The translations under genes were made by a program, and so were the position numbers. From Pseudomonas sp. GCEP-101 (GTDB lineage: Bacteria > Pseudomonadota > Gammaproteobacteria > Pseudomonadales > Pseudomonadaceae): 64,000 bases of DNA. This document shows positions 15,397 to 28,147 of the stretch, one piece after another. The stretch covers positions 3,728,965-3,792,964 of the forward strand of contig NZ_CP104011.1 in assembly GCF_025133575.1 (NCBI RefSeq). The letters are read 5' to 3'. Under the pieces are notes generated by a model. The model did not search any database, had not been told where the DNA came from, and was given only the letters and a program-made list of their open reading frames with translations. Position 1 is the first letter of the stretch; every line of letters starts with the position of its first letter.

Positions 15397-16737
15397 ATGC
15401 TTCGGATCGTCACTGCCTTCCGCGCTCTGTACTTCGCCGCCGTCATGCTCCTGACCGGTTCCGGTCTGCTCAGTACCTACCTCGCGTTGCGCCTGGGCGC
15501 GGAGAAGGTCGACGGGCTGTGGATCGGCGCCATGATGGCCGCCTACTACCTGGGCCTGGTGCTGGGCGGCAAGATCGGCCACCGGCTGATCGCCCGCGTC
15601 GGCCATATCCGTGCCTATGTTGCCTGTGGCGGGTTGGTGACCGCCGCCGTGCTGGGCATCGGCCTGTTGCCCTGGCTGGGCTTCTGGCTGGTGCTGCGGA
15701 CCGCCATCGGCCTGGGGATGATGTGCCAGTACATGGTCATCGAAAGCTGGCTCAACGAGCAGGCCGAGGCGCGCCAGCGCGGCCTGGTGTTCGCCGGCTA
15801 CATGGTCGCGTCGTACCTGGGGCTGGTGCTCGGCCAGTTGGTGCTGGTGGTGCATCCGGGGCTGGGGCCGGAGCTGCCGATGCTGATTGCGCTGTGCTTC
15901 GCCCTGTCGCTGATCCCGGTGGCGATCACCCACAAGGTCCACCCTGCGCCGCTGCGTCCGGCGCCGCTGGAGCCCCGCTTCTTCATCAAGCGGGTGCCGC
16001 AGTCGCTGACCACGGTGCTGGTGTCCGGGCTGGTGGTCGGCTCGTTCTACGGCCTGGCGCCGCTCTACGCGGTGGACCAGGGCCTGAGCACCGAGGAGAT
16101 CGGCCTGTTCATGGGCGGCTGCATCTTCGCCGGCCTGCTGGTGCAGTGGCCGCTGGGTTGGCTGTCGGACCGCATCGACCGTGCCGTGCTGATCCGCAAT
16201 GCAGCCATCCTGCTGTTGCTGGTGGCCCTGCCGCTGGCCGCGCTGCCGTTGCTGCCGGTGCCGCCGCTGAGCCTGGCGCTGCTGTTGCCGATGGGCTTCC
16301 TGGTCTGCCTCGTGCAGTTCACCCTCTACCCGTTGGCGGTGGCGTTCTCCAACGACCACGTCGAGGGCGAGCGCCGTGTGTCCCTGACCGCCATGCTGCT
16401 GGTGACCTTCGGCGTCGGCGCCTGCGTCGGCCCGCTGGCGGCCGGCGCGCTGATGAAGGTGTTCGGCAGCAACATGCTCTATGCCTTCGTCTGCGCCTGC
16501 TCCTTGATTCTCATCTGGCGCGTGCAGCCGGAGAAGGTCAGCGGCGTGCACCGGGTCGACGAGGCGCCGGTCAAGCATGTCGCCACGCCGGACAGCCTGG
16601 CATCCTCGCCGCTGTCTGCCGCCCTCGACCCGCGCGTCGACGAAGCGGCGGTGAAGGAGCAGATGACCCGCAACGACACCAGCGCGCCGGTGACCGAGTC
16701 GGAAGCGGAAGCAGAGGAAGAAAGCCGGCCCGCGTGA
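15397..16737 (+). CDS. MFS transporter (YcaD-like)
   Basis: A 446-aa major facilitator protein with 12 predicted helices. The N-terminus MLRIVTAFRALYFAAVMLLT enters the first helix, with GLWIGAMMAAYYLGLVLGGK and RTAIGLGMMCQYMVIESWLN following; the latter ESWLN motif is typical of the YcaD/UMF1-like group. The last 60 residues are hydrophilic and acidic and end ESEAEAEEESRPA. A textbook AGGAGG at 15388-15393 fixes ATG 15397 over an in-frame start near 15331. Substrate unknown. It stands alone, with its neighbour convergent. Confidence 0.85.
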   Translation: MLRIVTAFRALYFAAVMLLTGSGLLSTYLALRLGAEKVDGLWIGAMMAAYYLGLVLGGKIGHRLIARVGHIRAYVACGGLVTAAVLGIGLLPWLGFWLVLRTAIGLGMMCQYMVIESWLNEQAEARQRGLVFAGYMVASYLGLVLGQLVLVVHPGLGPELPMLIALCFALSLIPVAITHKVHPAPLRPAPLEPRFFIKRVPQSLTTVLVSGLVVGSFYGLAPLYAVDQGLSTEEIGLFMGGCIFAGLLVQWPLGWLSDRIDRAVLIRNAAILLLLVALPLAALPLLPVPPLSLALLLPMGFLVCLVQFTLYPLAVAFSNDHVEGERRVSLTAMLLVTFGVGACVGPLAAGALMKVFGSNMLYAFVCACSLILIWRVQPEKVSGVHRVDEAPVKHVATPDSLASSPLSAALDPRVDEAAVKEQMTRNDTSAPVTESEAEAEEESRPA

Positions 16738-16780
16738 GGCGGCAAGGGAAGGGCGGCAAGCGCGTGCCGCCCGGGACGGG

Positions 16781-17530
16781 CTAGAACAGCTCGTCCTTCT
16801 CGAAGCGCCGGGCTTCGCGCTGCAACTGGTAGACGAAGCGCTCGATGTTGCGCTGGGCCAGGCCGCTCATCTGGTGAAAACGCATGCCGGCGAAGCTGTA
16901 GCCGACCTTCTCCTCGAAATGCACGTGGCGCAGTTCGACGGCCATGGTCAGGGCGCCGAAGGGCAGGCGCGCGGTGAATTCCTCATAGACCTGGCCGGGT
17001 TGCAGGCGCTCGGCGGCATTGCCTTCCAGGCGGATCTTGCAGCCGGTGGCGGAGATGTCGATCAGGCTGCCCTTGAGTGGCGACTTCAGCTTGCTCCCGC
17101 CGATTTCCACCGCCACCGGCTGGCCCTGGCCCACGGGGGCGCGGAAGGCGTTGCGGCGCTGGTGGTAGAGCATCTCGGCGGGCACCGGCAGCCAGTAGCA
17201 GCGGGCGCCGTCGATCTCGGAGAAGAAGGCGTTCTGGGTGCTTTCCCAGGCGATGCGCACGCCTTCATGGAAGGCCTCGATGCGAAATTGCTCGCCGTTC
17301 TGCAGGAAGCGTTCGCCATCGTTGGGGATGAGCTCGTCGAGGGCGACGATGTTGCGCTCGCGGTTGATCTCGACGACGAAGCTCTGGAAGCGCTGGCCTC
17401 GGCCTTCGAAGGTGATCACCAGGGGATCGTGACTGTCCATCAGCATTTTCAGGCTGGCGTGGATCTCCACCGGAGCTTTCAACACCTTCGGTGGTTGAGG
17501 GCCATTTTCCTCGGCGAACAGATTGGACAC
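16781..17530 (-). CDS. flgZ: Cyclic-di-GMP-binding flagellar brake protein (YcgR/FlgZ)
   Basis: A 249-aa protein with an N-terminal YcgR domain (residues 1-120) and a C-terminal PilZ domain. The c-di-GMP site is visible as RRNAFR (125-130, the RxxxR switch) and D158-I-S-A-T-G. When c-di-GMP is high such proteins bind the flagellar motor and slow swimming or swarming. It starts with GTG at 17530 behind GGAGA. It is last in the minus-strand order flgA-flgM-flgN-flgZ, the arrangement known from P. aeruginosa, which supports the FlgZ name. Confidence 0.92.
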   Translation of the reverse strand: MSNLFAEENGPQPPKVLKAPVEIHASLKMLMDSHDPLVITFEGRGQRFQSFVVEINRERNIVALDELIPNDGERFLQNGEQFRIEAFHEGVRIAWESTQNAFFSEIDGARCYWLPVPAEMLYHQRRNAFRAPVGQGQPVAVEIGGSKLKSPLKGSLIDISATGCKIRLEGNAAERLQPGQVYEEFTARLPFGALTMAVELRHVHFEEKVGYSFAGMRFHQMSGLAQRNIERFVYQLQREARRFEKDELF

Positions 17531-17625
17531 GGTCCGCAGGTCTCCATTGTGTTTGTTATGTGTCGTGCACGGGCAGGGCCGATAGTGGCATTCTGCCCTA
17601 GGGCGGGCCTTCAGGCCAGAGGAGG

Positions 17626-18087
17626 TCAGGCCTGGCTGAGCGGACGCTGGCGGTTGCCCTGGGTCGAGCCGCCGTAGCGGTCATACAGGCGCGGGGTGTC
17701 CTGGCCGCGCAGGATGTCGAGCGTGCGCTCGGTGCTGGCCTGGCCGGAGCGGATGATGCGGCCGTTGCGCTGGTTGGCTTCCTGGCAGCGCTCGAGCAGC
17801 GCGCCAAGTTCCTGCGCGCGCTCGGTCAGCGCGGCATTGCCGGTGGCCTGGGCGATCTGCGCGAGGCCCTCGCTGTCGGCGCTGACCCCGGCCTGCTGCA
17901 GTGCCTGGGTGCGGATGCGGCCGTTCTGCTCGAGCTGTTGCAGCAGCGGCAGCTTGCTGTCGAGCAGCTTCTGCAACTGGTCCAGATCACGCGCTTGCAG
18001 CGCCTGGTACTCGTCGTCGATCAGCTGCAGCAGCTGGCTGGCTGCTTCGATGTCGCCGGTGATCAGGGAAAGCAGGGCATCGGACAT
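17626..18087 (-). CDS. flgN: Flagellar export chaperone FlgN
   Basis: A 153-aa, largely helical cytoplasmic protein that in this family binds the hook-filament junction proteins FlgK and FlgL and delivers them to the export gate. The sequence has long amphipathic helices (LLQLIDDEYQALQARDLDQL) and a Gln- and Arg-rich disordered end (GGSTQGNRQRPLSQA). It lies 43 bp downstream of flgM and is probably cotranscribed from the FliA promoter. Assignment rests on size, composition and position as much as on sequence. Confidence 0.88.
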   Translation of the reverse strand: MSDALLSLITGDIEAASQLLQLIDDEYQALQARDLDQLQKLLDSKLPLLQQLEQNGRIRTQALQQAGVSADSEGLAQIAQATGNAALTERAQELGALLERCQEANQRNGRIIRSGQASTERTLDILRGQDTPRLYDRYGGSTQGNRQRPLSQA

Positions 18088-18130
18088 CTTCGGCTCGGCG
18101 TTCTAGCGGTTGACCCGGCGCTGACTGGAC

Positions 18131-18445
18131 TCAGCGCTGGGATTCGAAATCGAGCAGCTTGCTGGCGACTTTCTGGCTGTCGACCTGGTAGCTGCCGTCA
18201 GCGATGGCCGCCTTGAGGCGAGCCACTTTCTCGTTGTCGACCACGGGCTGGTCCTTCAGTTGATCGCTTACTTTCTGCAGCTGCTGTGCCGTATCGCTGA
18301 GCTGTACCGGTTCGCCGCTCTTGGCCGGGGCGTTGACGGAGGCATTCTCGGCGGCGGCTTCGCTGCGACCGCTCTGGGCAGCACTGCTACGGCCAGTGCT
18401 GGCTGTCGTAGAGGCCGGGTTCAGCCGGTTGAAGTCGATGACCAT
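18131..18445 (-). CDS. flgM: Anti-sigma-28 factor FlgM
   Basis: A 104-aa protein that holds the flagellar sigma factor FliA until it is exported through the finished hook-basal body. It begins [20 protein letters not shown] with a disordered Ser- and Ala-rich region and ends with the helical sigma-binding part ([28 protein letters not shown]). ATG 18445 has AGAGG upstream. A longer open frame to 18625 crosses the promoter and is rejected. A FliA-type promoter precedes it, giving the usual autoregulatory loop. Confidence 0.93.
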   Translation of the reverse strand: MVIDFNRLNPASTTASTGRSSAAQSGRSEAAAENASVNAPAKSGEPVQLSDTAQQLQKVSDQLKDQPVVDNEKVARLKAAIADGSYQVDSQKVASKLLDFESQR

Positions 18446-18483
18446 GGTGGGAAACCTCTGGAGGTATTGGACGCTTGCCAAGC

Positions 18484-18510
18484 TTTTCGGCCGCCTTGAG
18501 AGAAACTTTA
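18484..18510 (-). promoter_or_regulatory. FliA (sigma-28) promoter of flgM-flgN
   Basis: On the minus strand TAAA (18510-18507) is followed after exactly 15 bp by GCCGAAAA (18491-18484). The sigma-28 consensus is TAAA, 15 bp, GCCGATAA, so seven of eight -10 bases match. The flgM ATG lies 39 bp downstream. Confidence 0.8.
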
Positions 18511-18587
18511 GGCCGAATTTTCGTGCACCCGCGCACATTTTGCAGAGGGCTGCGTCCATCATGCCAGAAAAGGCCGGAGTCGGAGAG

Positions 18588-19346
18588 CTACAGGCTGACT
18601 TCCACCGTCCCCGGCTCGACCACACGAGCCCTCACGATACGCTGCGAGCGCAGGTTGCGCACGCGGATCTGCTCGCCGGGCACCCCGTCGGAAAGCGCCT
18701 CGCCGGGCATGAACACGTTGATCGCACTGGTCTTGGCGCGGATCACCACCTGGTCGCCCTTGCGCACCGCCGCCGCCTGTTCGAGGAACACCGGCGCCAG
18801 CACCTGGTCGTTGACGGTCGGGCGCTTGAGTTTCATCCCGACCACCTGGTTGGGGTCGGTCAGAAAGCCCTGGCTGAGCTGGCCGACGTCGCGCTCGACC
18901 ACGCTGATGTCGCCCGGCTCGATGACGTGGTTGCGTTGCAGCGGCAGGGTGGTGACGACAACTTGACGGAACAGCCTGACCGTCGCCGGCACGAACACCG
19001 TCCACGGCGAGCTGCCCTCGCAGAGCACCCGCACGGTGACCCGACCAACGGGCTGCGCCGGGCTTTCCAGCTTCTGTGTCAGGTCCTTGTCGCACTCCGC
19101 CAGGCGCAGCCTGGGGTCGATGCGTGCGACTTCGATCTCGTAGCGTGCGTCTATGCCCGAGGTCTGCAGATAATCTTCCACCTTGAACTCAAGAAAGCCC
19201 TGGGTGGAGCCGATAAGGATCTCAGGCGCGGTGAAGCCTTCCGCCCCAGCCGGGGAGAGGGTCAGCGCACCCGTCATGCCGAGCAGCGCCGCCACCAGGG
19301 TGCGCGCGAGTCTGGGCTGTCGGAAAAATGTCGTTGCCTGTTTCAT
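18588..19346 (-). CDS. flgA: Flagellar basal-body P-ring formation chaperone FlgA
   Basis: A 252-aa periplasmic protein that helps FlgI assemble into the P ring. A signal peptide (about residues 1-35, ending SPAGAEG) precedes a middle domain and a C-terminal SAF-type domain (residues from about 125: [20 protein letters not shown] through the end). It is divergent from cheV with only 68 bp between the start codons. It is separated from flgM by 142 bp that hold flgM's own promoter. Confidence 0.93.
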   Translation of the reverse strand: MKQATTFFRQPRLARTLVAALLGMTGALTLSPAGAEGFTAPEILIGSTQGFLEFKVEDYLQTSGIDARYEIEVARIDPRLRLAECDKDLTQKLESPAQPVGRVTVRVLCEGSSPWTVFVPATVRLFRQVVVTTLPLQRNHVIEPGDISVVERDVGQLSQGFLTDPNQVVGMKLKRPTVNDQVLAPVFLEQAAAVRKGDQVVIRAKTSAINVFMPGEALSDGVPGEQIRVRNLRSQRIVRARVVEPGTVEVSL

Positions 19347-19414
19347 GCAACGATCCTAGCAATGGTCATGCCGTCTTCGTGAGTCGGGGCGGCGTTGCGT
19401 GCACAGGAGGCTCA

Positions 19415-20353
19415 ATGGCCGGAGTCATGGATTCGGTCAACCAGCGTACGCAGCTGGTTGGCCAGAATCGTCTCGAACTGCTGCTGTTTCGCTTGAACGG
19501 CAGCCAGCTGTACGGGATCAACGTGTTCAAGGTGAAGGAGGTGCTGCAGTGCCCCCGCCTGACCGTGATGCCCAAGTCCAGCCAGGTGGTGCGCGGGGTG
19601 GCGAACATCCGCGGCGGCACCATTCCGATCCTCGATCTGGCGCTGGCCACGGGGCGGCACGCCCTGCGGGACATCGCCAACAGCTTCGTGATCATCACCG
19701 AGTACAACACCAAGGTGCAGGGCTTCCTGGTGCACTCGGTGGAGCGCATCGTCAACATGAACTGGGAGTCGATCCATCCGCCACCCAAGGGCACCGGCCG
19801 CGATCACTACCTGACGGCGGTGACGCGGGTGGACAACCAGCTGGTGGAAATCATCGACGTGGAGAAGATCCTCGCCGAAGTGGCGCCGACCTCGGAGGAC
19901 ATCTCCGATGGCGTGCTGGATGCCGAGACCCAGGCCCGCGCGGTGAGCAAGCGCGTGCTGGTGGTGGACGACTCCTCGGTGGCGCGCAAGCAGCTGGTGC
20001 GTTGCCTGGAGACCGTCGGCGTGGAAGTGCTGGCGCTCAACGACGGCCGCCAGGCGCTGGATTACCTGCACCAGATGGTCGAAGCCGGCGGGCACCCGGG
20101 CAGCGATCTGCTGATGGTCATCTCGGATATCGAGATGCCGGAGATGGATGGCTACACCCTCACGGCGGAAATCCGTCACGACCCGCGCATGCAGGATCTG
20201 CACATTCTCCTGCATACTTCGCTGTCCGGGGTGTTCAACCAGGCCATGGTGAAGAAGGTCGGCGCTGACGACTTCCTCGCCAAGTTCCGCCCTGATGACC
20301 TGGCGGCCCGTGTGTCGGACCGCATCAAGGCAGTGGATGGCGCGACGGCCTGA
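19415..20353 (+). CDS. cheV: Chemotaxis coupling protein CheV
   Basis: A 312-aa scaffold with an N-terminal CheW domain (about residues 10-165, ELLLFRLNGSQLYGINVFKV) that links receptors to CheA, and a C-terminal receiver domain (about 180-310). The acidic pocket VLVVDDSS and the phosphoacceptor region VISDIEMPEMDG are intact, so it can be phosphorylated by CheA. AGGAGG four bases before ATG 19415 fixes the start. It precedes cheR by 121 bp. Confidence 0.93.
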   Translation: MAGVMDSVNQRTQLVGQNRLELLLFRLNGSQLYGINVFKVKEVLQCPRLTVMPKSSQVVRGVANIRGGTIPILDLALATGRHALRDIANSFVIITEYNTKVQGFLVHSVERIVNMNWESIHPPPKGTGRDHYLTAVTRVDNQLVEIIDVEKILAEVAPTSEDISDGVLDAETQARAVSKRVLVVDDSSVARKQLVRCLETVGVEVLALNDGRQALDYLHQMVEAGGHPGSDLLMVISDIEMPEMDGYTLTAEIRHDPRMQDLHILLHTSLSGVFNQAMVKKVGADDFLAKFRPDDLAARVSDRIKAVDGATA

Positions 20354-20368
20354 GCCGTTGTGATGAGG

Positions 20369-20394
20369 TGCGGGCGGCGCCGGTGTCGCCCGCA
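20369..20394 (+). terminator. Hairpin between cheV and cheR
   Basis: TGCGGGCG-gcgccggtgt-CGCCCGCA has an 8-bp GC stem. A run of seven T begins 10 bp after it (20405-20411), so it may terminate or attenuate some cheV transcripts before cheR. Confidence 0.45.
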
Positions 20395-20443
20395 TCGTCT
20401 AAGGTTTTTTTGAACACCGGTCAGACCGCTGTCGTCGTAGCAC

Positions 20444-20455
20444 TGACAGCTGTCA
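20444..20455. promoter_or_regulatory. Perfect 12-bp palindrome upstream of cheR
   Basis: TGACAGCTGTCA is its own reverse complement and ends 19 bp before the cheR start codon, overlapping the likely leader. It is a possible operator; no regulator is assigned. Confidence 0.3.
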
Positions 20456-20474
20456 CGAGCAAAGAGGCTTATCT

Positions 20475-21296
20475 GTGACATCCACCAATTCTGAATTCGA
20501 GCTGTTCCGGGATTTCCTGGAGAAGACCTGCGGCATCCTCCTGGGCGCCAACAAGCAGTACCTGGTCTCCAGCCGCTTGAACAAGTTGATGGAGCAGCAG
20601 GGCATCAAGTCCCTGGGCGAGCTGGTGCAGAAGATCCAGATGCGCAGCCAGCTGCGCGAACAGGTGGTCGATGCGATGACCACCAACGAGACCCTGTGGT
20701 TTCGGGATACCTATCCCTTCGAGGTGCTGAAGAACCGCGTGCTGCCGGAGATGATCAAGGCCTCGCCGGGGCAACGCCTGCGCATCTGGTCCGCGGCCTG
20801 TTCCTCGGGTCAGGAGCCGTATTCGCTGTCGATGGCCATCGATGAATTCGAACGCACCAACCTCGGCCAGCTGAAGGCCGGCGTGCAGATCGTCGCCACC
20901 GACCTCTCCGGCTCCATGCTTACCGCCTGCAAGGCCGGCGAATACGACAGCCTGGCGATCGGCCGCGGCCTGTCGCAGGAGCGCCTGGCGCGCTACTTCG
21001 ACCAGAAGACGCCGGGACGCTGGACGGTGAAGCCGGCGATCAAGAGCCGTGTGGAGTTCCGCGCGCTGAACCTGCTGGACAGCTACGCCACGCTGGGCAA
21101 GTTCGACATGGTGTTCTGCCGCAACGTGCTGATCTACTTCTCGGCCGAGGTGAAGCGCGACATCCTCCTGCGCATCCATGCCACCCTCAAGCCGGGCGGC
21201 TACCTGTTCCTGGGCGCTTCCGAAGCGCTCAACGCGCTGCCCGACCATTACCAGATGGTCCAGTGCAGCCCGGGGATCATTTACAAGGCCAAGTGA
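20475..21296 (+). CDS. cheR: Chemotaxis protein methyltransferase CheR
   Basis: A 273-aa S-adenosylmethionine-dependent enzyme that methylates glutamates on chemoreceptors for adaptation. An N-terminal helical domain (residues 1-75) is followed by the Rossmann domain with the SAM site WSAACSSGQEPYSL and the later DMVFCRNVLIYF and LKPGGYLFLGASE motifs. The start is GTG 20475 with AGAGG upstream. In many pseudomonads flgBCDE follow cheR; here repeats and an unrelated gene follow, as in P. aeruginosa. Confidence 0.93.
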   Translation: MTSTNSEFELFRDFLEKTCGILLGANKQYLVSSRLNKLMEQQGIKSLGELVQKIQMRSQLREQVVDAMTTNETLWFRDTYPFEVLKNRVLPEMIKASPGQRLRIWSAACSSGQEPYSLSMAIDEFERTNLGQLKAGVQIVATDLSGSMLTACKAGEYDSLAIGRGLSQERLARYFDQKTPGRWTVKPAIKSRVEFRALNLLDSYATLGKFDMVFCRNVLIYFSAEVKRDILLRIHATLKPGGYLFLGASEALNALPDHYQMVQCSPGIIYKAK

Positions 21297-21340
21297 TGAG
21301 GCCGTGGCGGATCGGGCGGAGTTCGCAGAGGTGTCCGATC

Positions 21341-21366
21341 CGATCGCAGACGACGTCCGCTCCTAC
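21341..21366 (-). repeat. Solitary REP-like arm (family A, GAC/GTC subtype)
   Basis: GATCGCAGACGACGTCCGCT followed by CCTACG is a right-hand REP arm with its small stem (GACGACGTC). The matching left arm would be near 21309, where only a degenerate GGCGGATCGGGCGGAG remains. Confidence 0.5.
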
Positions 21367-21424
21367 GCCCAGCTTGGCGCTGGTAGATGCCCCCGTCTCC
21401 TTCTGAACATCCGCGTGCCCCGCT

Positions 21425-21639
21425 CCCTCTCCCTAACCCTCTCCCTGAAGGGAGAGGGGACTGGCTCGGTGCCAACTGAACCCGAGGCATCAACTGGCAC
21501 GGATAGTCCCTCTCCCTAACCCTGGCTGCGCGCCTCGCTCCGAAGGGAGAGGAGACTGGTTCGGTACCGGCTGAATCCGAGCCTTTCAGCGGCCACGGAT
21601 AGCTCCCTCTCCCTTTAGGGAGAGGGCGGGGGGAGAGGG
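21425..21639. repeat. Tandem family B repeats with about 95-bp period
   Basis: Three arms occur at 21425-21459 (short type), 21508-21552 (long type) and 21605-21639 (short). The two intervals between them are homologous: GACTGGCTCGGTGCCAACTG versus GACTGGTTCGGTACCGGCTG, both ending CACGGATAG. Arms and spacers therefore repeat as a unit. The 21297-21765 interval holds no gene, only this array and REP arms. Confidence 0.8.
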
Positions 21640-21714
21640 CAAGCCTTGCATAGGACTATCCAGGTGGGAGCCACTGTCTTCTTCGGTTACTCGGCCGTAA
21701 TCCTGCGCGAACCC

Positions 21715-21757
21715 TGTAGGAGCGGGCCATGCCCGCGATCCGTCGGCAGGGCCGACG
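21715..21757 (+). repeat. Single REP-like hairpin (family A, GGGC/GCCC subtype)
   Basis: TGTAGGAGCGGGCCATGCCC is followed by the stem CGTCGGCAGGGCCGACG. It ends nine bases before the stop codon of the next minus-strand gene, so it probably forms the 3' end of that transcript. Confidence 0.7.
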
Positions 21758-21765
21758 ATGCCCTG

Positions 21766-22134
21766 TCACCAGGTCTTCGGCCGATAGCCCTTCACGCAGG
21801 CGCGCACCTCGTCATCGATTACGTTGCCCGGCTTGATGCACTCGGCCAGCGTGCGCGGGCTGTCGCTGTAGGGCGAGGCCACCGGCGCCGACGGTGTACC
21901 GCCCGGGGCCATGCCCAGGCGCGCCTGCAGCAGCACCCAGCGCTCCTGCAGCCAGGCATGGCTGGCCGGGTTGCGCCATAACCCGGTGCCGGCGGCGAGC
22001 AGCAGCAGCGGTATGAGCAACCACAACAAGGGCTTGACCAGCATCCGCCAGGAGCGCTTCGGCTCCTCGGGCGGCTTCTGCCGGTGCTGCTGCCTGACCT
22101 GCTCCCAGTAATAGTCGCGATCGCTGTCGCTCAT
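21766..22134 (-). CDS. Small single-pass membrane protein, unknown function
   Basis: A 122-aa protein starting MSDSDRDYYWEQVRQQHRQK. A basic segment (KRSWRMLVK) leads into one strong transmembrane helix (PLLWLLIPLLLLAAGTGLW, about residues 34-52). The following domain has two Cys (in LAECIKPGN and VRACVKGY) that could form a disulfide in the periplasm. Its start is 115 bp from the divergent lhr start. I recognise no named family. The much longer frame on this strand antisense to lhr is an artefact of high GC. Confidence 0.7.
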   Translation of the reverse strand: MSDSDRDYYWEQVRQQHRQKPPEEPKRSWRMLVKPLLWLLIPLLLLAAGTGLWRNPASHAWLQERWVLLQARLGMAPGGTPSAPVASPYSDSPRTLAECIKPGNVIDDEVRACVKGYRPKTW

Positions 22135-22248
22135 CGGTGTTCGTCCGCCACGGGGTGATGCGTGCAAGAGTAACGGCTGGCGCGGCCTGCGGCGAGGCGC
22201 GATCAGCGGTCCTTGTGACGGTCTTCGCGCGCCACCATATTGATCGGC

Positions 22249-26565
<4,317 letters not shown>

Positions 26566-26622
26566 GCCGGGCGCGCCTGGCATACACTCAGCGGCACGGA
26601 CGTTTCTCCCAGTGAGGCTGTG

Positions 26623-28143
26623 ATGTCTTCCCGCGAGTCCCCGAGCCTGCCCGAGCTGTTGCGCCAGTGGTGGTTCCTGCCGCTGCTGGCGCTGGCGCTG
26701 TGCCTGCGCCTGTATGAACTGACCGGTGCGGCCATCTGGGGGGACGAAAGCTCCAGCCTGTTCCTCGCCCGCTATGCGCCGCTGCCGCTCTGGCAGCACG
26801 CCGCCCACGACGTGCACCCGCCGCTGTACTTCTACCTGCTGCACCTGTGGATCGGCGTGTTCGGCGAGAGCGTGCTGTCGCTGCGCCTGCTCAGCGCGCT
26901 GTGCGGCACGCTGGCGGTGTTCCTCGGCGGCTGGCTGGCCTGGCGCCTCGCCGGTCGCCGCACGGCCTGGCTCGCCGTCCTGCTGCTGGCGCTGTTGCCC
27001 ACGGCGGTGCGCTACAGCCAGGAAGTGCGCATGTATGCGCTGCTCGGCTGCTGGTTGCTGGCGGCGACCCTGGCCTTGCTCTACTGGCTGGACGACGGGC
27101 GGCGACGTTACCTGCTGGCCTACGTGCTGCTGATGAGCGCGGCGTTCTACACCCATTATTTCAGCCTGTTCGGCCTGCTGGTGCACTGGGCCTGGCTGGC
27201 ATCGCTGCCGGGCAGCCCGCTGCGCCGGCGCGACTGGTGGCTGGCCAACCTGGCCATCGCCGTGCTGTTCCTGCCCTGGCTGCCGGGGCTGCTGGACCTG
27301 ATTCGCCACATGGCGGTGCTGGTGGCCGGCGGCGACGTGGGCTGGGAGCCGCCGGTGGATGCGCGCTCCGTGCCGTCGATGCTCTGGCAATGGCTGGCGC
27401 AGTCGGACGGTAACGAACTGGCCTGGCCGTTGCTGGTGGGCGTGCCGCTGCTGGTGGTGGCGGCGATCCTGCTGGTGCTGCGCCTGGATCGCAGCCGCCA
27501 GCGCGCCGGCGTGTTGCTGGCCCTGTATGTCGGTCTGCCGCTGCTGGCGCTGTATGGCGTGTCGTTCGTCTCGCCGGTGTTCGTCGAGCGCTACCTGACG
27601 GCGTTCGCCCTGGGCTTGCCGCTGCTGTTCGCGCTGGCGCTAGACCACCTGCTGGCGGCGCGGCGGGTGCTGGGCGTGGCGACCCTGGCGACGCTGCTCG
27701 GCTTGCAGGGCATGGGGCTGCAGCGGGCCCTGGAAACCGATCCGGACGAGCAGTTCGACGGCATGGTCGCCTACGTCAATGCCCACTACCGCGCCGGCGA
27801 CCGGGTGGTGGTGGACGATATCCTCTGGTACCTGGCGTTCCGTTACTACAACCGCACCGGCAGCGAACCGCTGCTCTACACCGCGCCGGCGGATGACGGT
27901 TCCTCCGGGCGACCGGGTGAGTACGGATTCGGCTCGCTCATCGATGATCGCCAGCACAGCTTCGTCGACCGCCTGGCCGACCTGCCGCGCGATGACGGCC
28001 GTGTCTGGCTGGTGATGAGCCGCTACAACGACCAGGAGATCCCGGACGTGCCGGCCCACTGGCGGCGCATCGCCCAGCATGCCGGCGGGGAAGTGCAGGC
28101 GCTCCTGTTCGAGCGCGCGTCGCTGCGCAACGCCGCGCGCTGA
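26623..28143 (+). CDS. GT39-type membrane glycosyltransferase (ArnT/PMT-like)
   Basis: A 506-aa polytopic inner-membrane protein of the dolichyl/undecaprenyl-phosphate sugar transferase fold. The catalytic acidic pair lies in the first periplasmic loop (WGDESSSLFLARYA, about residues 41-54), and RYSQEVRMYALLGCW is the typical family segment. About 11 helices are followed by a soluble periplasmic tail of about 130 residues. GAGG five bases before ATG 26623 favours that start over GTG 26620. It would move a lipid-linked sugar to a lipid or protein acceptor; neither is known. No lipid-A modification genes are adjacent. Confidence 0.8.
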   Translation: MSSRESPSLPELLRQWWFLPLLALALCLRLYELTGAAIWGDESSSLFLARYAPLPLWQHAAHDVHPPLYFYLLHLWIGVFGESVLSLRLLSALCGTLAVFLGGWLAWRLAGRRTAWLAVLLLALLPTAVRYSQEVRMYALLGCWLLAATLALLYWLDDGRRRYLLAYVLLMSAAFYTHYFSLFGLLVHWAWLASLPGSPLRRRDWWLANLAIAVLFLPWLPGLLDLIRHMAVLVAGGDVGWEPPVDARSVPSMLWQWLAQSDGNELAWPLLVGVPLLVVAAILLVLRLDRSRQRAGVLLALYVGLPLLALYGVSFVSPVFVERYLTAFALGLPLLFALALDHLLAARRVLGVATLATLLGLQGMGLQRALETDPDEQFDGMVAYVNAHYRAGDRVVVDDILWYLAFRYYNRTGSEPLLYTAPADDGSSGRPGEYGFGSLIDDRQHSFVDRLADLPRDDGRVWLVMSRYNDQEIPDVPAHWRRIAQHAGGEVQALLFERASLRNAAR

Positions 28144-28147
28144 GGGC

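Noticed and set aside
17606..17617. Terminator between flgN and flgZ (GGCCT-tc-AGGCC)
   Set aside because: The stem is only five base pairs with no T run, and the genes are likely cotranscribed.
21425..21639. CRISPR array
   Set aside because: Regular repeats and spacers give a CRISPR-like look, but there are only three arms, the spacers are homologous to each other, the arms are two different types and no cas gene is present.
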